Assembly (NCBI GenBank): GCA_009774155.1
Contig: VSNE01000049.1
Span: forward strand, 1-12,014
Direction: 5' to 3'
From: Lachnospiraceae bacterium
GTDB lineage: Bacteria > Bacillota > Clostridia > Lachnospirales > Lachnospiraceae
Length of the DNA stretch: 12,014 nt
Part shown: positions 1-6,874 of the stretch, in pieces
Position numbering within the stretch: position 1 is the first letter of the stretch
Layout of the letters: every line of letters begins with the position of its first letter
Program-made: the position numbers and the translations under genes
The notes under the pieces: generated by a model
The model's database searches: none
Told to the model about the DNA's origin: nothing
Seen by the model: the letters and a program-made list of their open reading frames with translations, nothing else

Positions 1-16
1 ATCATTTTTCTCCTTC
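1..16 (-). promoter_or_regulatory. Possible ribosome binding site and start codon of a gene lying left of the window
   Basis: Read on the minus strand this edge gives AAGGAG, four A residues and then ATG (start codon at 5-3). It looks like a translation start for a gene lying almost wholly outside the window and downstream of the TPR-like gene that ends at 90. The spacing from GGAG to ATG is short (4 nt) and only the first codon is visible, so this is tentative. Confidence 0.35.
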
Positions 17-89
17 TGTTATTTGATATTTATGGCTCGTTTGCCGAAAACCGTTTTTCCTTTAGTCTGATTTCCGCACTATATGATAT

Positions 90-575
90 TTATAATTCAA
101 CATGATATTGGGCCAAAAACCGGATCTCGGAGGCTGCCTCCCCGCTGCGTTCCAGATGAGTCAGGCAATGGGCCGCCAGCCACCGGATTCTGATCAGGAA
201 ATACCGTTCCAGCCCTTTGCCGCCTTCCGGGTCCAGAGGCTGCAAAAACATCTGCTTCCTGTTCTCTACTGCCTGGAAAAAAAGCTTTTTCTCCCGGGGG
301 GCAAAATCAGGCGGCGCGCCAAGCAATTGCTCCGCCTGCTTTAATTGTGACAGAGCCTTCTCGTATTCTTCTAACCGGTAAAGACAAAGCCCGCAATTAA
401 AGGCCGTTGCGGCAGGAAGTTTTTCTGTTTTCGTGCGTTCTGTTTTCATGTTTTCTATCAGCGGTCTTGCCAGCAGCCAGGCTGCAGCCAAATCCCCAAT
501 TGCCAGCGCCCGGTACAGCGGGCCTCCGGCGCCGGCCAGCAGCTCCTGCTTTTCGCCGTTTTCTAAAAATCCCAT
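90..575 (-). CDS. Small TPR-like helical repeat protein, function unknown
   Basis: This encodes a cytoplasmic 161-residue protein with no signal peptide or membrane segment. The middle (about residues 50-80, with the segment NCGLCLYRLEEYEKALSQL) has the spacing of a tetratricopeptide repeat helix pair: small residues, an aromatic, then A-L. The flanking sequence is also rich in Ala, Leu and Glu and probably forms further degenerate helical repeats. TPR folds bind other proteins, so a scaffold or adaptor role is possible, but no catalytic motif is visible. I chose the ATG at 575 because GGAGG lies 11 nt upstream. An in-frame ATG at 617 would add 14 residues but has no comparable site. The gene diverges from the ankyrin-repeat gene at 802, and a near-consensus promoter at 652-680 faces it. 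A second minus-strand gene may follow at the left edge. The pairing of TPR and ankyrin proteins suggests a shared protein-interaction job, but that is inference. Confidence 0.7.
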   Translation of the reverse strand: MGFLENGEKQELLAGAGGPLYRALAIGDLAAAWLLARPLIENMKTERTKTEKLPAATAFNCGLCLYRLEEYEKALSQLKQAEQLLGAPPDFAPREKKLFFQAVENRKQMFLQPLDPEGGKGLERYFLIRIRWLAAHCLTHLERSGEAASEIRFLAQYHVEL

Positions 576-625
576 ATCCCTGCCAACCTCCGTCCCAGGG
601 GCAAAGCCTGGTATCATACCTACAC

Positions 626-654
626 GATAAATCCGGCTTTATATCAGATTTATC
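626..654. repeat. Inverted repeat over the TPR-gene -10 region (candidate operator)
   Basis: GATAAATC (626-633) and GATTTATC (647-654) form a perfect 8-bp inverted repeat with a 13-nt spacer. The right arm overlaps the -10 box of the minus-strand promoter and the left arm lies within its leader. It could be a repressor site or a weak leader hairpin. No regulator can be assigned from the sequence. Confidence 0.4.
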
Positions 655-680
655 CTACCACTATGCAAAAGGAAAGTCAA
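652..680 (-). promoter_or_regulatory. Sigma-A type promoter for the TPR-like gene
   Basis: On the minus strand, TTGACT (680-675) is followed after exactly 17 nt by TAGGAT (657-652). This matches the housekeeping promoter pattern at 5 of 6 and 4 of 6 bases. The start point would fall near 645, leaving a leader of about 70 nt before the ATG at 575. Confidence 0.6.
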
Positions 681-697
681 ACCAAACCGATTGTCTA

Positions 698-726
698 TTG
701 TACCGCCTGCAAAAGGATGGTAAAAT
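698..726 (+). promoter_or_regulatory. Weak candidate promoter for the ankyrin-repeat gene
   Basis: TAAAAT (721-726) is a good -10 box. The hexamer 17 nt upstream is TTGTAC (698-703), which matches the -35 consensus only in TTG. It is placed correctly, about 75 nt before the start codon at 802, but support is limited to the -10. Confidence 0.3.
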
Positions 727-801
727 ATTTCCAAAACAAATGATATCCAAAAATCCGGGGACAGGCTGTCAGACGCCATTCCTGAAAACAAGGAGGAAAT
801 T

Positions 802-2841
802 ATGAACATAACCGAACTTACCGACCTTCTCGTAACATCCAGCCAGCGGTTCAGCCAGGCCAAATTTATTCCCTGGTGGGAGGATGATTATGAAAACTGT
901 TCTTACTACTATGAAATCCTGTCGGAAGAAACCGTACAAGATGCCAATGCCTGTATCGCGGCATGCGGGAAAGAAGAGCTTCTTTCACCGGTTGGCCGCT
1001 ATGGGCTTACCCTGTTTCATCTTTGCGTATGGCACAATTTTTATGACGCGGTGGAACATATGCTCTGTGACGGAAAGATAGCGGGGGAGGAAATCAACCT
1101 GCCGGACCACAAGGGCTATGGTCTCACTCCTTTTCTTCTGGCCTGCCTGTGCGGGAACCTGTCCATGGTCAGGCTTTTGCTTGAACACGGGGCCGATGTC
1201 TCCGCCAGCGATAAACGAGGCATGAATGCATACCATTTCCTTGCATATCCCAGATTTGAAGGCCTGGAACTGGCTTCCGCCTCCCGGGAACACACGGCGG
1301 AACAACGGGGGCAGATTGCCGGTCTGCTGACCTGCGATATCAATAAGAAAGATGAAAACGGACTGACTCCGCTTGCGCGCATACTGTCCACCGAGTACTG
1401 TTCCGATTACACATGGCCGTTGATCGGCATCTTTTTGGACAAAGGCGCAGAAACGGATTATGTCGATGAAGACGGCAACACGCTCCTTATGATGGCCCTG
1501 ATGAACAACCATAAAACAGCGGCGCTGAAGCTGATCCGCCGGTGTCCGGATATGATAAACGCTGCAAATAAAAAAGGTGTGTCACCCATCCGGCATACCG
1601 TTTCCTACCAGAACAGAGCCATGTACCTTGCCCTGATCGACCATGGGGCTGCGCCTGCCGACAGCGCTTCCATAGATATGTTTCCTTTAAGTCAGATTAC
1701 AAGCAATGCTTTTTCTGACGTTTATAGGGATAATAAAGACGGTCTGGACATTGCCCTGTATCTGACAGAAAAAATGGTCCGGCAGGCAGACTTGGACGAT
1801 GACGACGAACTGGGCGAAATCACGGATATTTTCCATAATGCCCTGATCGCTGACCCGGATGCCCATGTGCTGGATATTTTTCACAAGGCCGGCCTTAATT
1901 TTACTATGCCTGTCCATTGTTACGGCGAAAGGCTCTGCCTGCGGGATAAATGCCTTCGCTCTGCCTACGGGATAGGGGTTGTCCGCAAACTGGCCCAATT
2001 CGGCGTGGACCTGGACACGGCAGTGATCTATGGGCAGACCCCGGCTAATATCATAGCTGCGCAGGAATGCGGGCGCAGCCCGGAAGACGAATCCTATTTT
2101 GAAGAAGCGGCAGAATTTTTCTCCAAAGAATCCATGGAACAGTTAGATAATTCCGGGGAAGCTGCCGTCCATCGGGCGGCAAAAAAAGGACATACAGGCA
2201 TGCTGAAGACTATGATAGAAAAGGGTGTGGATATCAACCTCTCCAAAGACGCGCCTGCACAGGCAGGGACGACGCCCCTCCACGAAGCCTGTGCCTATGG
2301 CCATCCGGATGCGGTTAAGCTTCTCATCGCTGCTGATGCGGACGATACCCTGAAAAATCTGGACGGAGAAACCCCTGCTCATTTTGCGGTTATGAATAAG
2401 AAAAATGTCAGCCAGTTAACTTCCGGACAGAGGGAGCAGCTCCTGAAGGAACTAAAACATCTGGATATCCCAAGGAATGACGGAAAAACTCCTTTTATGC
2501 TGCTTGAGTATTCCACCAGGGAGCTTCTTCCCCTGTTTTTAGACCGGGGCGCGGATGTGAACCATACAGATAATAACGGCATGACGGCTCTTATGCTCAA
2601 TACGGATAAAGATCTGGTCAAAGAACTTATTCGGGCCGGGGCCGATATCAATCTGGCGGATAACGAGGGCAATACCGCACTGCACCATGCCCTAGAAGAC
2701 TATGCGGAAGGCACCGCCCGCTATCTGGTGAAAAAGGGCGCCAATTATAACTGCCCAAACAACGAAGGAAAAACTCCCTTCCAGATCGCTGCAGAAAAAG
2801 GCTTTGAAACAGTATTGGAGCTTATGACAGATATCGAATAG
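802..2841 (+). CDS. Large cytoplasmic ankyrin-repeat protein
   Basis: This is a 679-residue protein made almost entirely of ankyrin repeats, which stack as helix-turn-helix units and bind partner proteins. Clear repeats carry the G-x-TP(L/F)-hxxA core and a GAD(V/I)N-like turn: about 67-100, 105-138 (LLLEHGADVSASDKRG), 186-220, 224-258, 452-484 (ending GVDINL), 488-520 (TPLHEACAYGHPDAVKLLI), 521-553, 560-592 (FLDRGADVNHTDNNG), 593-621 (LIRAGADINLADNEG) and 622-679. The stretch 290-450 is more degenerate. Residues 1-60 are acidic and aromatic and are not recognisably ankyrin. There is no signal peptide, membrane segment or catalytic domain, so it is probably an intracellular scaffold, inhibitor or binding protein. 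The start at 802 is well supported by AAGGAGG ending 5 nt upstream. The gene is transcribed away from the TPR-like gene. No specific target can be inferred from the repeats, and ankyrin proteins in bacteria range from effectors to housekeeping factors. Confidence 0.9.
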   Translation: MNITELTDLLVTSSQRFSQAKFIPWWEDDYENCSYYYEILSEETVQDANACIAACGKEELLSPVGRYGLTLFHLCVWHNFYDAVEHMLCDGKIAGEEINLPDHKGYGLTPFLLACLCGNLSMVRLLLEHGADVSASDKRGMNAYHFLAYPRFEGLELASASREHTAEQRGQIAGLLTCDINKKDENGLTPLARILSTEYCSDYTWPLIGIFLDKGAETDYVDEDGNTLLMMALMNNHKTAALKLIRRCPDMINAANKKGVSPIRHTVSYQNRAMYLALIDHGAAPADSASIDMFPLSQITSNAFSDVYRDNKDGLDIALYLTEKMVRQADLDDDDELGEITDIFHNALIADPDAHVLDIFHKAGLNFTMPVHCYGERLCLRDKCLRSAYGIGVVRKLAQFGVDLDTAVIYGQTPANIIAAQECGRSPEDESYFEEAAEFFSKESMEQLDNSGEAAVHRAAKKGHTGMLKTMIEKGVDINLSKDAPAQAGTTPLHEACAYGHPDAVKLLIAADADDTLKNLDGETPAHFAVMNKKNVSQLTSGQREQLLKELKHLDIPRNDGKTPFMLLEYSTRELLPLFLDRGADVNHTDNNGMTALMLNTDKDLVKELIRAGADINLADNEGNTALHHALEDYAEGTARYLVKKGANYNCPNNEGKTPFQIAAEKGFETVLELMTDIE

Positions 2842-2848
2842 CCGCCTT

Positions 2849-2976
2849 TTAGTAAATCTGCCGCCTGGAGATATCCTGCAAATGTTTTCTGATTCTTTGA
2901 TTATTCCAATAACTGATGAAATATTTCCAAATGAGAGCCTTAAGCTCCTCCACAGTCATTTTTGCTGTTCGCGCCT
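2849..2976 (-). pseudogene. 3' remnant of an insertion-sequence transposase (IS3-like C-terminus)
   Basis: Translated on the minus strand, this stretch gives an in-frame run of about 40 codons ending in TAA (2851-2849). It includes the segment EELKALIWKYFISYWNNQR. The pattern of a helix followed by a Y(W/Y)NN-x-RI motif near the end is characteristic of the C-terminus of DDE transposases of the IS3 group. A stop codon (TAG at 2977-2975) cuts the frame just upstream and no other part of the transposase is visible, so this is a decayed tail. The assignment rests on motif recognition and has not been aligned. Confidence 0.45.
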
Positions 2977-3034
2977 ATATACTAACGCCGCCATGTGATA
3001 AAATGATATAGGAAAAAGACAAAAAAGGTTTCCC

Positions 3035-3071
3035 AACCAACGGTTGAATTTTTTCAGTTCAACCGTTGGTT
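3035..3071. repeat. Perfect 14-bp inverted repeat upstream of the XRE regulator (candidate operator)
   Basis: The left arm AACCAACGGTTGAA (3035-3048) and right arm TTCAACCGTTGGTT (3058-3071) are exact reverse complements separated by 9 nt. Each arm also contains a smaller palindrome, CAAC-G-GTTG on the left and CAAC-C-GTTG on the right. The structure can therefore be read as two regulator sites in inverted order, about 23 bp centre to centre. It sits just upstream of a TATAAT at 3085-3090 and covers the place where a -35 box would be. Neither strand has a run of T directly after the stem, which argues against a terminator. It most likely binds the adjacent HTH regulator. Confidence 0.6.
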
Positions 3072-3084
3072 CGTGTAAAAAACA

Positions 3085-3090
3085 TATAAT
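3085..3090 (+). promoter_or_regulatory. Consensus -10 box for the XRE regulator gene
   Basis: TATAAT lies 35 nt before the start codon at 3126. No acceptable -35 hexamer is present at 16-18 nt spacing, because that region is occupied by the right arm of the 14-bp inverted repeat. This fits a promoter whose activity depends on a protein bound at the repeat. Confidence 0.5.
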
Positions 3091-3125
3091 CAGGCGTACC
3101 ATTCAATGGAAAAGGAGAAAATATA

Positions 3126-3947
3126 ATGAATCATATAGAAATCGGAGAATTTATTGCAAAATGCCGTAAAGGGAAAAAACTAACTCAGGCACAGCTGGCG
3201 GAGAGACTGAACATTACAGATAGAGCTGTATCCAAATGGGAAACAGGAAAAAGTATGCCTGACTCATCTATAATGTTAGAACTTTGTGAAATACTGGGAA
3301 TTACAGTAAACGAACTGTTAAGCGGGGAAAAAGCTGACATGGAAAGTTATGAAAAAAGGGCAGATGAAAATTTAATTGCCCTGAAAAGAAAAGATGAAAA
3401 TAATATGACAAAAAATGTGATTATTTCGATTCTTTTTTCAGCAGCGCTTCTGGTAGGAATTATGGTATGTCTTATTTGCAATCTTGCAATATCCGGAAAT
3501 CTGACATGGTCGCTGATTCCGATCAGCTCTATTGCTTTTGCATGGGTTATATCTTTTCCAGGTATCATATTGGAAAAAAAGGGGATCACCGCAAGTTTAA
3601 TATCATTAAGTGTTTTTATTGTTCCCTATTTGTTTTTGCTGAGCAGCTTAATAAAAGCAAAAGAAGTATTTTCAGTTGGCGCGGTTATGGCGGCGGTCTC
3701 AATTGTTTTCCTGTGGATCATAGCTGCAGTTTTTAACAGGGTTGGAGAAACAAGAAAGCCGGCTGCTTTAGGAATCACGTTTTTATTAGCTGTTCCATTT
3801 GAGCTTATCGTCAATGTAATGCTGTCAAAAATGATAGCAGAGCCCGTTTTTGACGTATGGGATATGCTGTCTGTCTTTATACTGCTGATATTGGCATTTA
3901 TTTCCTTTATTTATGATTACGCCAGGAAAAAGAGACTGCTGAAATAA
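3126..3947 (+). CDS. Membrane-tethered XRE-family transcriptional regulator
   Basis: This encodes a 273-residue protein with a Cro/C1-type helix-turn-helix at about residues 6-66 (IGEFIAKCRKGKKLTQAQLA, then AVSKWETGKSMPD and a conserved LGITVNELL end). A charged linker follows at 67-95. The rest is hydrophobic, with about six predicted membrane segments near 97-121, 127-149, 154-176, 182-204, 213-234 and 245-264, and a basic end (RKKRLLK). The DNA-binding part should face the cytoplasm while the membrane part could sense a membrane-active compound or lipid state. Such fusions are common in Clostridia and their ligands are mostly unknown. The start is supported by AAGGAG 8 nt upstream. The gene stands alone, with no obvious partner transporter beside it. 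The perfect inverted repeat in its promoter suggests autoregulation. Its base composition looks more AT-rich than that of the ankyrin gene. Confidence 0.88.
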   Translation: MNHIEIGEFIAKCRKGKKLTQAQLAERLNITDRAVSKWETGKSMPDSSIMLELCEILGITVNELLSGEKADMESYEKRADENLIALKRKDENNMTKNVIISILFSAALLVGIMVCLICNLAISGNLTWSLIPISSIAFAWVISFPGIILEKKGITASLISLSVFIVPYLFLLSSLIKAKEVFSVGAVMAAVSIVFLWIIAAVFNRVGETRKPAALGITFLLAVPFELIVNVMLSKMIAEPVFDVWDMLSVFILLILAFISFIYDYARKKRLLK

Positions 3948-4154
3948 CAAGAATGATTTTTTGGACTAATAGCAAGACCAGCCAAAGCAGTTACCGCCCG
4001 CTATGTTTTACCGCCGCCGCACCGGAGAAGGGAAACCGCATACCCGGCGTGGCAAAATTCAGCCGTATATGGCTGATACCAAAGGATATACTAATACCAC
4101 AATAAAGAGCAAATTCATTTTGAACACATGAACGAAAGAGCATATATAAATTAA
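3948..4154. other. Gene-free stretch between the XRE regulator and the integrase remnant
   Basis: About 200 bases hold no convincing gene. A short open frame at about 3987-4130 encodes a basic segment (FYRRRTGEGKPHTRRGKIQ) that could be a further decayed piece of the mobile element. I cannot tie it to a family. No clear terminator for the upstream gene was found, only a T run without a stem at about 3957-3963. Confidence 0.35.
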
Positions 4155-4340
4155 CTGACGCAGGAAGCGCAGAAAGAACAGGCGGCAAAGGACGGGAGGC
4201 CTTACTATGGCAATGACCTTGTTGTAGCGAAGGCTGACGGTGCGCCCATTGCCGCGTCGTAGGTATCTTCACAGTTTGGAAAGCTGCTTGAAGATTTGGA
4301 AATGCCGAATATCCGCTTCCATGATTTAAGGTATCTTTAT
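4155..4340 (+). pseudogene. Broken tyrosine recombinase (phage/transposon integrase) fragment
   Basis: The plus-strand frame starting at 4155 reads through a charged helix (LTQEAQKEQAAKDGRPYYGN), a strand and the phrase KADGAPIAAS. It then meets a TAG stop at 4260-4262 and continues in the same frame as VSSQFGKLLEDLEMPNIRFH followed by DLRYLYV. The IRFHDLR motif is the box II region of tyrosine integrases, where normal proteins read HDLRH and carry a catalytic Arg and His. Here the second His position is Tyr. The N-terminal DNA-binding domain, the first catalytic Arg and the final Tyr region are absent, and the frame runs into the 3' end of the NTPase gene. The result is a non-functional scar of a mobile element at one edge of the NTPase gene. 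Confidence 0.65.
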
Positions 4341-4365
4341 GTCAAGCCCACGACAAAAGTTAATA

Positions 4366-6756
4366 CTATTTTAGTCGGGAAAGACCGTCTCTGCCAAAGC
4401 GGTTGCCAGGATCAATATTGCAAAGCTCCTGATATAGTTGCCTGGCTTCTGGCAGCCTATCCATGCTTTCATATAATTTTGCCAGCACTGTTCGAGAATG
4501 CAAATTTTTAGGATCAATTGCTATTATTTCCAGCAAAAATTTTTCTGCTTCCGCTTCACGGCCTTTTTGCCTTGAGAGCAGCCGCCCTAATTCCGTACGC
4601 GATTGAATATCTTTAGAATTAATCTTTATAGCTTCCAGCAAAAATTTTTCTGCTTCCGCTTCACGGCCTTTTTGCCTTGAGAACAGCCGCCCTAATTCCG
4701 TGCGGGCCGGAAGCTGTTTTGGATTATATTCGATTACTGCAAGAAATTTTTTTTCCGCAGAGGAATCCTCTTTTCTCCCTGCTAACCAAATTCCCCATTC
4801 TGTATACAGTTTTGCCACCAGCAAATCGTTTTCTATTTCGGGTGCAAGGTTATCTAAAACAGTTTTAATTGTAAAACTGCTTTCAGGGAGGTTCTTCCGG
4901 TGTCTTGCCCACAAAAAACCTAAACACAAATATACGCTTCCGGTGCGTGAAAGATTTAAGCTTCCTTCTTGTATCCGGGAATAAATACATTCCAAATAAC
5001 CCCGGTAATCAATCTCGCCGATTGGAGGCTTTCGGCCTTTTCGTATTTCTTTTTTATTTATGATGTTTGTTAGAAACACTTCGATTTCATTTTCATCCAT
5101 GACATCCAATAAATCAAATATCACGGAATCAATAGTGACTTTGCTCTTATTAAACAGGAAAAACAACTCTGCAATAACATCATGTTTAGGTTGTAGCGTC
5201 TTATTTTTCTCCTGATAAACTACTGGCTCCACGTGCTGCGGCACAAACTTTTCGCACAGACGCGTCCTCAATTTGCGCTCATTCAATTCATCAAAGCGTT
5301 TGCAGAACAGCGAAAGCGACAAAGGTGTATGGAACACTTTCAGAGCTGCAATTACGCCATATAGTTGGATGTCAGTATCTACTTTTCCAAACTCCCGCTG
5401 AATCAGATCACCCCATTCTTCCCAATCCAATTTGATGCTTCCTGGTTTAGACGCAATTTTTTTCAACTCGAACATAGTACGGTAGATCAATTCAACTAAG
5501 CTAACATACGGCTTCCCATACCAACCTAATGTTTTGTTTACCACAAATAATTGATCCGCTTCGCTTATTGCCCCTTCCTTTACCAGATAAGAAGTGCTTT
5601 TTTTCAGTATGAATTTTCTTCTTTCCAAGTTCTCTGAAAAATAGCGGGACGGATAATCCTTTAAACGGTATTCCCTGGTCTGGTTGATGCCTTGTAGGAC
5701 AACGAGCCCCGCATTATCAAACCAGTGCAGCAGTAAATCCTGATCCGGATCAGCAAGCAGTGTAAGCCTGTTTTCTCGCTCTGCCATGAGCAGATGTATT
5801 TTGGAGTTATGAGGCCACCTTGCTTGTAAGCTTGAAAAAGATTCTCTCCCCTCAAAGGGATTGTCAATGCATAGTAAAACGCTTTGCCCTGCAGGCGTAA
5901 GTTTAATCAGGCAGTCAAAGAATTGATCTGCCATTTGTTCTGTTATAGTTTCTTTGTTTGACAGCGACAGCCAGACTGTCAGGTGTCCCGAAGAAGCGTT
6001 CTGCACCGCTGCTCGCAGCATCAGGCTGGTTTTTCCCTGGCCTCCGTTTCCTGCAATTATAACAGGGGTACCGTTTTGAATTAGCTCCTCTACTGCCTGT
6101 GCGGCCTCTTTGTGTGGGACATCCTCATCTGCACTGATGACTTGAAGCATGGTATGAAAATTATTGTCAACGGCAAAGAAGTTTTTAATAACTAAATCGT
6201 TGCAGGAATGTTTTTCATCATTGATATAGCTTGGAGTGAGCAATGTTGCTATAGCGGAGATTCCCTGGTTGTCCAGCCGTGCTTTTATCTGAGAAGCCGC
6301 TTCCAATATTTGTGGCAAATCGGACAGCCTTTCAGAAGTTATTTCCAGATGGTTCAGAATCAAAATATCGTGTATCCATGCTGAAAAATCCGGAATGGTC
6401 ATCCACTGCTCCATTAAGTAGGCGATGATAACTTTGGCTTCTTCTTTGCTTGCAATCTGGGATGCGACCATATCGCCTGCACTGGGCAGCACGTTGCGCT
6501 GCAAACACGTTTCCCAATATCCCAGAATATCTTCTTCAATGGGGATACCTAAATCGTTCTGCCTGTATTGCTGGTGTCCGCAGTATTGCGCATACGCCAC
6601 GCCCGATTTTTTCCGAATAGCATCCAGTGTTTCTTCAATATGGCTGCTATTTTTGTTTTTAAAGTGGTCGAAAATTGTTACCAGCGATCCAACGAACCCT
6701 ATTGGCGTATTAAGATTAGAGAAGCCCTCTGTGATTGCATCTAAAATATTGAACAT
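4366..6756 (-). CDS. STAND-type P-loop NTPase with C-terminal TPR repeats, candidate defence or signalling protein
   Basis: This 796-residue protein is divided into four regions. Residues 1-215 form a mostly helical N-terminal domain of no family I recognise, with a weak hydrophobic patch at 18-30. An NTPase core follows, with Walker A GNGGQGKTS at 236-244 and a Walker B-like LLCIDNP at 294-300, then IHLLMAERE at 320-328 where related proteins carry a sensor Arg. About 360-650 is helical, with winged-helix-like and linker character. The C-terminal TPR array at about 665-790 has two almost identical units (RTELGRL-SRQKGREAEAEKF). This is the STAND order: effector, nucleotide switch, repeat sensor. 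In STAND proteins, ligand binding to the repeats drives oligomerisation and activates the N-terminus; several are anti-phage sensors. The ATG at 6756 has GGGAG 7 nt upstream. The gene stands alone between two recombinase remnants and looks more AT-rich than the ATPase beside it, consistent with transfer. The defence role is inference because no known nuclease, TIR or protease domain is visible. Confidence 0.82.
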   Translation of the reverse strand: MFNILDAITEGFSNLNTPIGFVGSLVTIFDHFKNKNSSHIEETLDAIRKKSGVAYAQYCGHQQYRQNDLGIPIEEDILGYWETCLQRNVLPSAGDMVASQIASKEEAKVIIAYLMEQWMTIPDFSAWIHDILILNHLEITSERLSDLPQILEAASQIKARLDNQGISAIATLLTPSYINDEKHSCNDLVIKNFFAVDNNFHTMLQVISADEDVPHKEAAQAVEELIQNGTPVIIAGNGGQGKTSLMLRAAVQNASSGHLTVWLSLSNKETITEQMADQFFDCLIKLTPAGQSVLLCIDNPFEGRESFSSLQARWPHNSKIHLLMAERENRLTLLADPDQDLLLHWFDNAGLVVLQGINQTREYRLKDYPSRYFSENLERRKFILKKSTSYLVKEGAISEADQLFVVNKTLGWYGKPYVSLVELIYRTMFELKKIASKPGSIKLDWEEWGDLIQREFGKVDTDIQLYGVIAALKVFHTPLSLSLFCKRFDELNERKLRTRLCEKFVPQHVEPVVYQEKNKTLQPKHDVIAELFFLFNKSKVTIDSVIFDLLDVMDENEIEVFLTNIINKKEIRKGRKPPIGEIDYRGYLECIYSRIQEGSLNLSRTGSVYLCLGFLWARHRKNLPESSFTIKTVLDNLAPEIENDLLVAKLYTEWGIWLAGRKEDSSAEKKFLAVIEYNPKQLPARTELGRLFSRQKGREAEAEKFLLEAIKINSKDIQSRTELGRLLSRQKGREAEAEKFLLEIIAIDPKNLHSRTVLAKLYESMDRLPEARQLYQELCNIDPGNRFGRDGLSRLK
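4528..4702 (-). repeat. Near-identical 105-bp tandem repeats encoding TPR units
   Basis: The block starting at 4528 recurs at 4633, an offset of 105 bases (35 codons). The first 69 or so bases of the two copies differ at a single position (AGAGC against AGAAC), after which they diverge. Each unit encodes one TPR with SRQKGREAEAEKF. Such high DNA identity inside a protein repeat indicates recent duplication or gene conversion. Confidence 0.85.
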
Positions 6757-6792
6757 CTGATCACTCCCATTCTCAATATAAATCTACTGGTT

Positions 6793-6821
6793 TTTTTAAC
6801 ATACCCAAATTTAAAAGACAA
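6793..6821 (-). promoter_or_regulatory. Candidate promoter of the STAND NTPase gene
   Basis: On the minus strand TTGTCT (6821-6816) is followed after 17 nt by TAAAAA (6798-6793), with a TG one base before the -10 (TGTTAAAAA, extended -10 type). This places the start point near 6786, about 30 nt before the ATG at 6756. The -10 matches at 4 of 6 bases, so support is moderate. Confidence 0.42.
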
Positions 6822-6874
6822 TCGTTACTAAAGGGTTAAGCATATTCCAAGCGCAACCTCAGTTTGTACGTCTG

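Noticed and set aside
407..805. Plus-strand open frame opposite the TPR-like gene
   Set aside because: It has no ribosome site, its translation is low-complexity with many Pro, Arg and Ser, and it runs through the shared promoter region.
985..1512. Minus-strand open frame of 175 codons inside the ankyrin gene
   Set aside because: It is antisense to clearly repetitive ankyrin coding sequence and its translation has no recognisable motif.
3035..3071. 14-bp inverted repeat as a rho-independent terminator
   Set aside because: No T run follows the stem directly on either strand, and it sits immediately upstream of a TATAAT box and a regulator gene.
4296..4511. Plus-strand 71-codon frame with an integrase motif as a real gene
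   Set aside because: Only its first 15 or so codons are integrase. The rest is antisense to the NTPase, and it begins downstream of a nonsense codon in the same frame.
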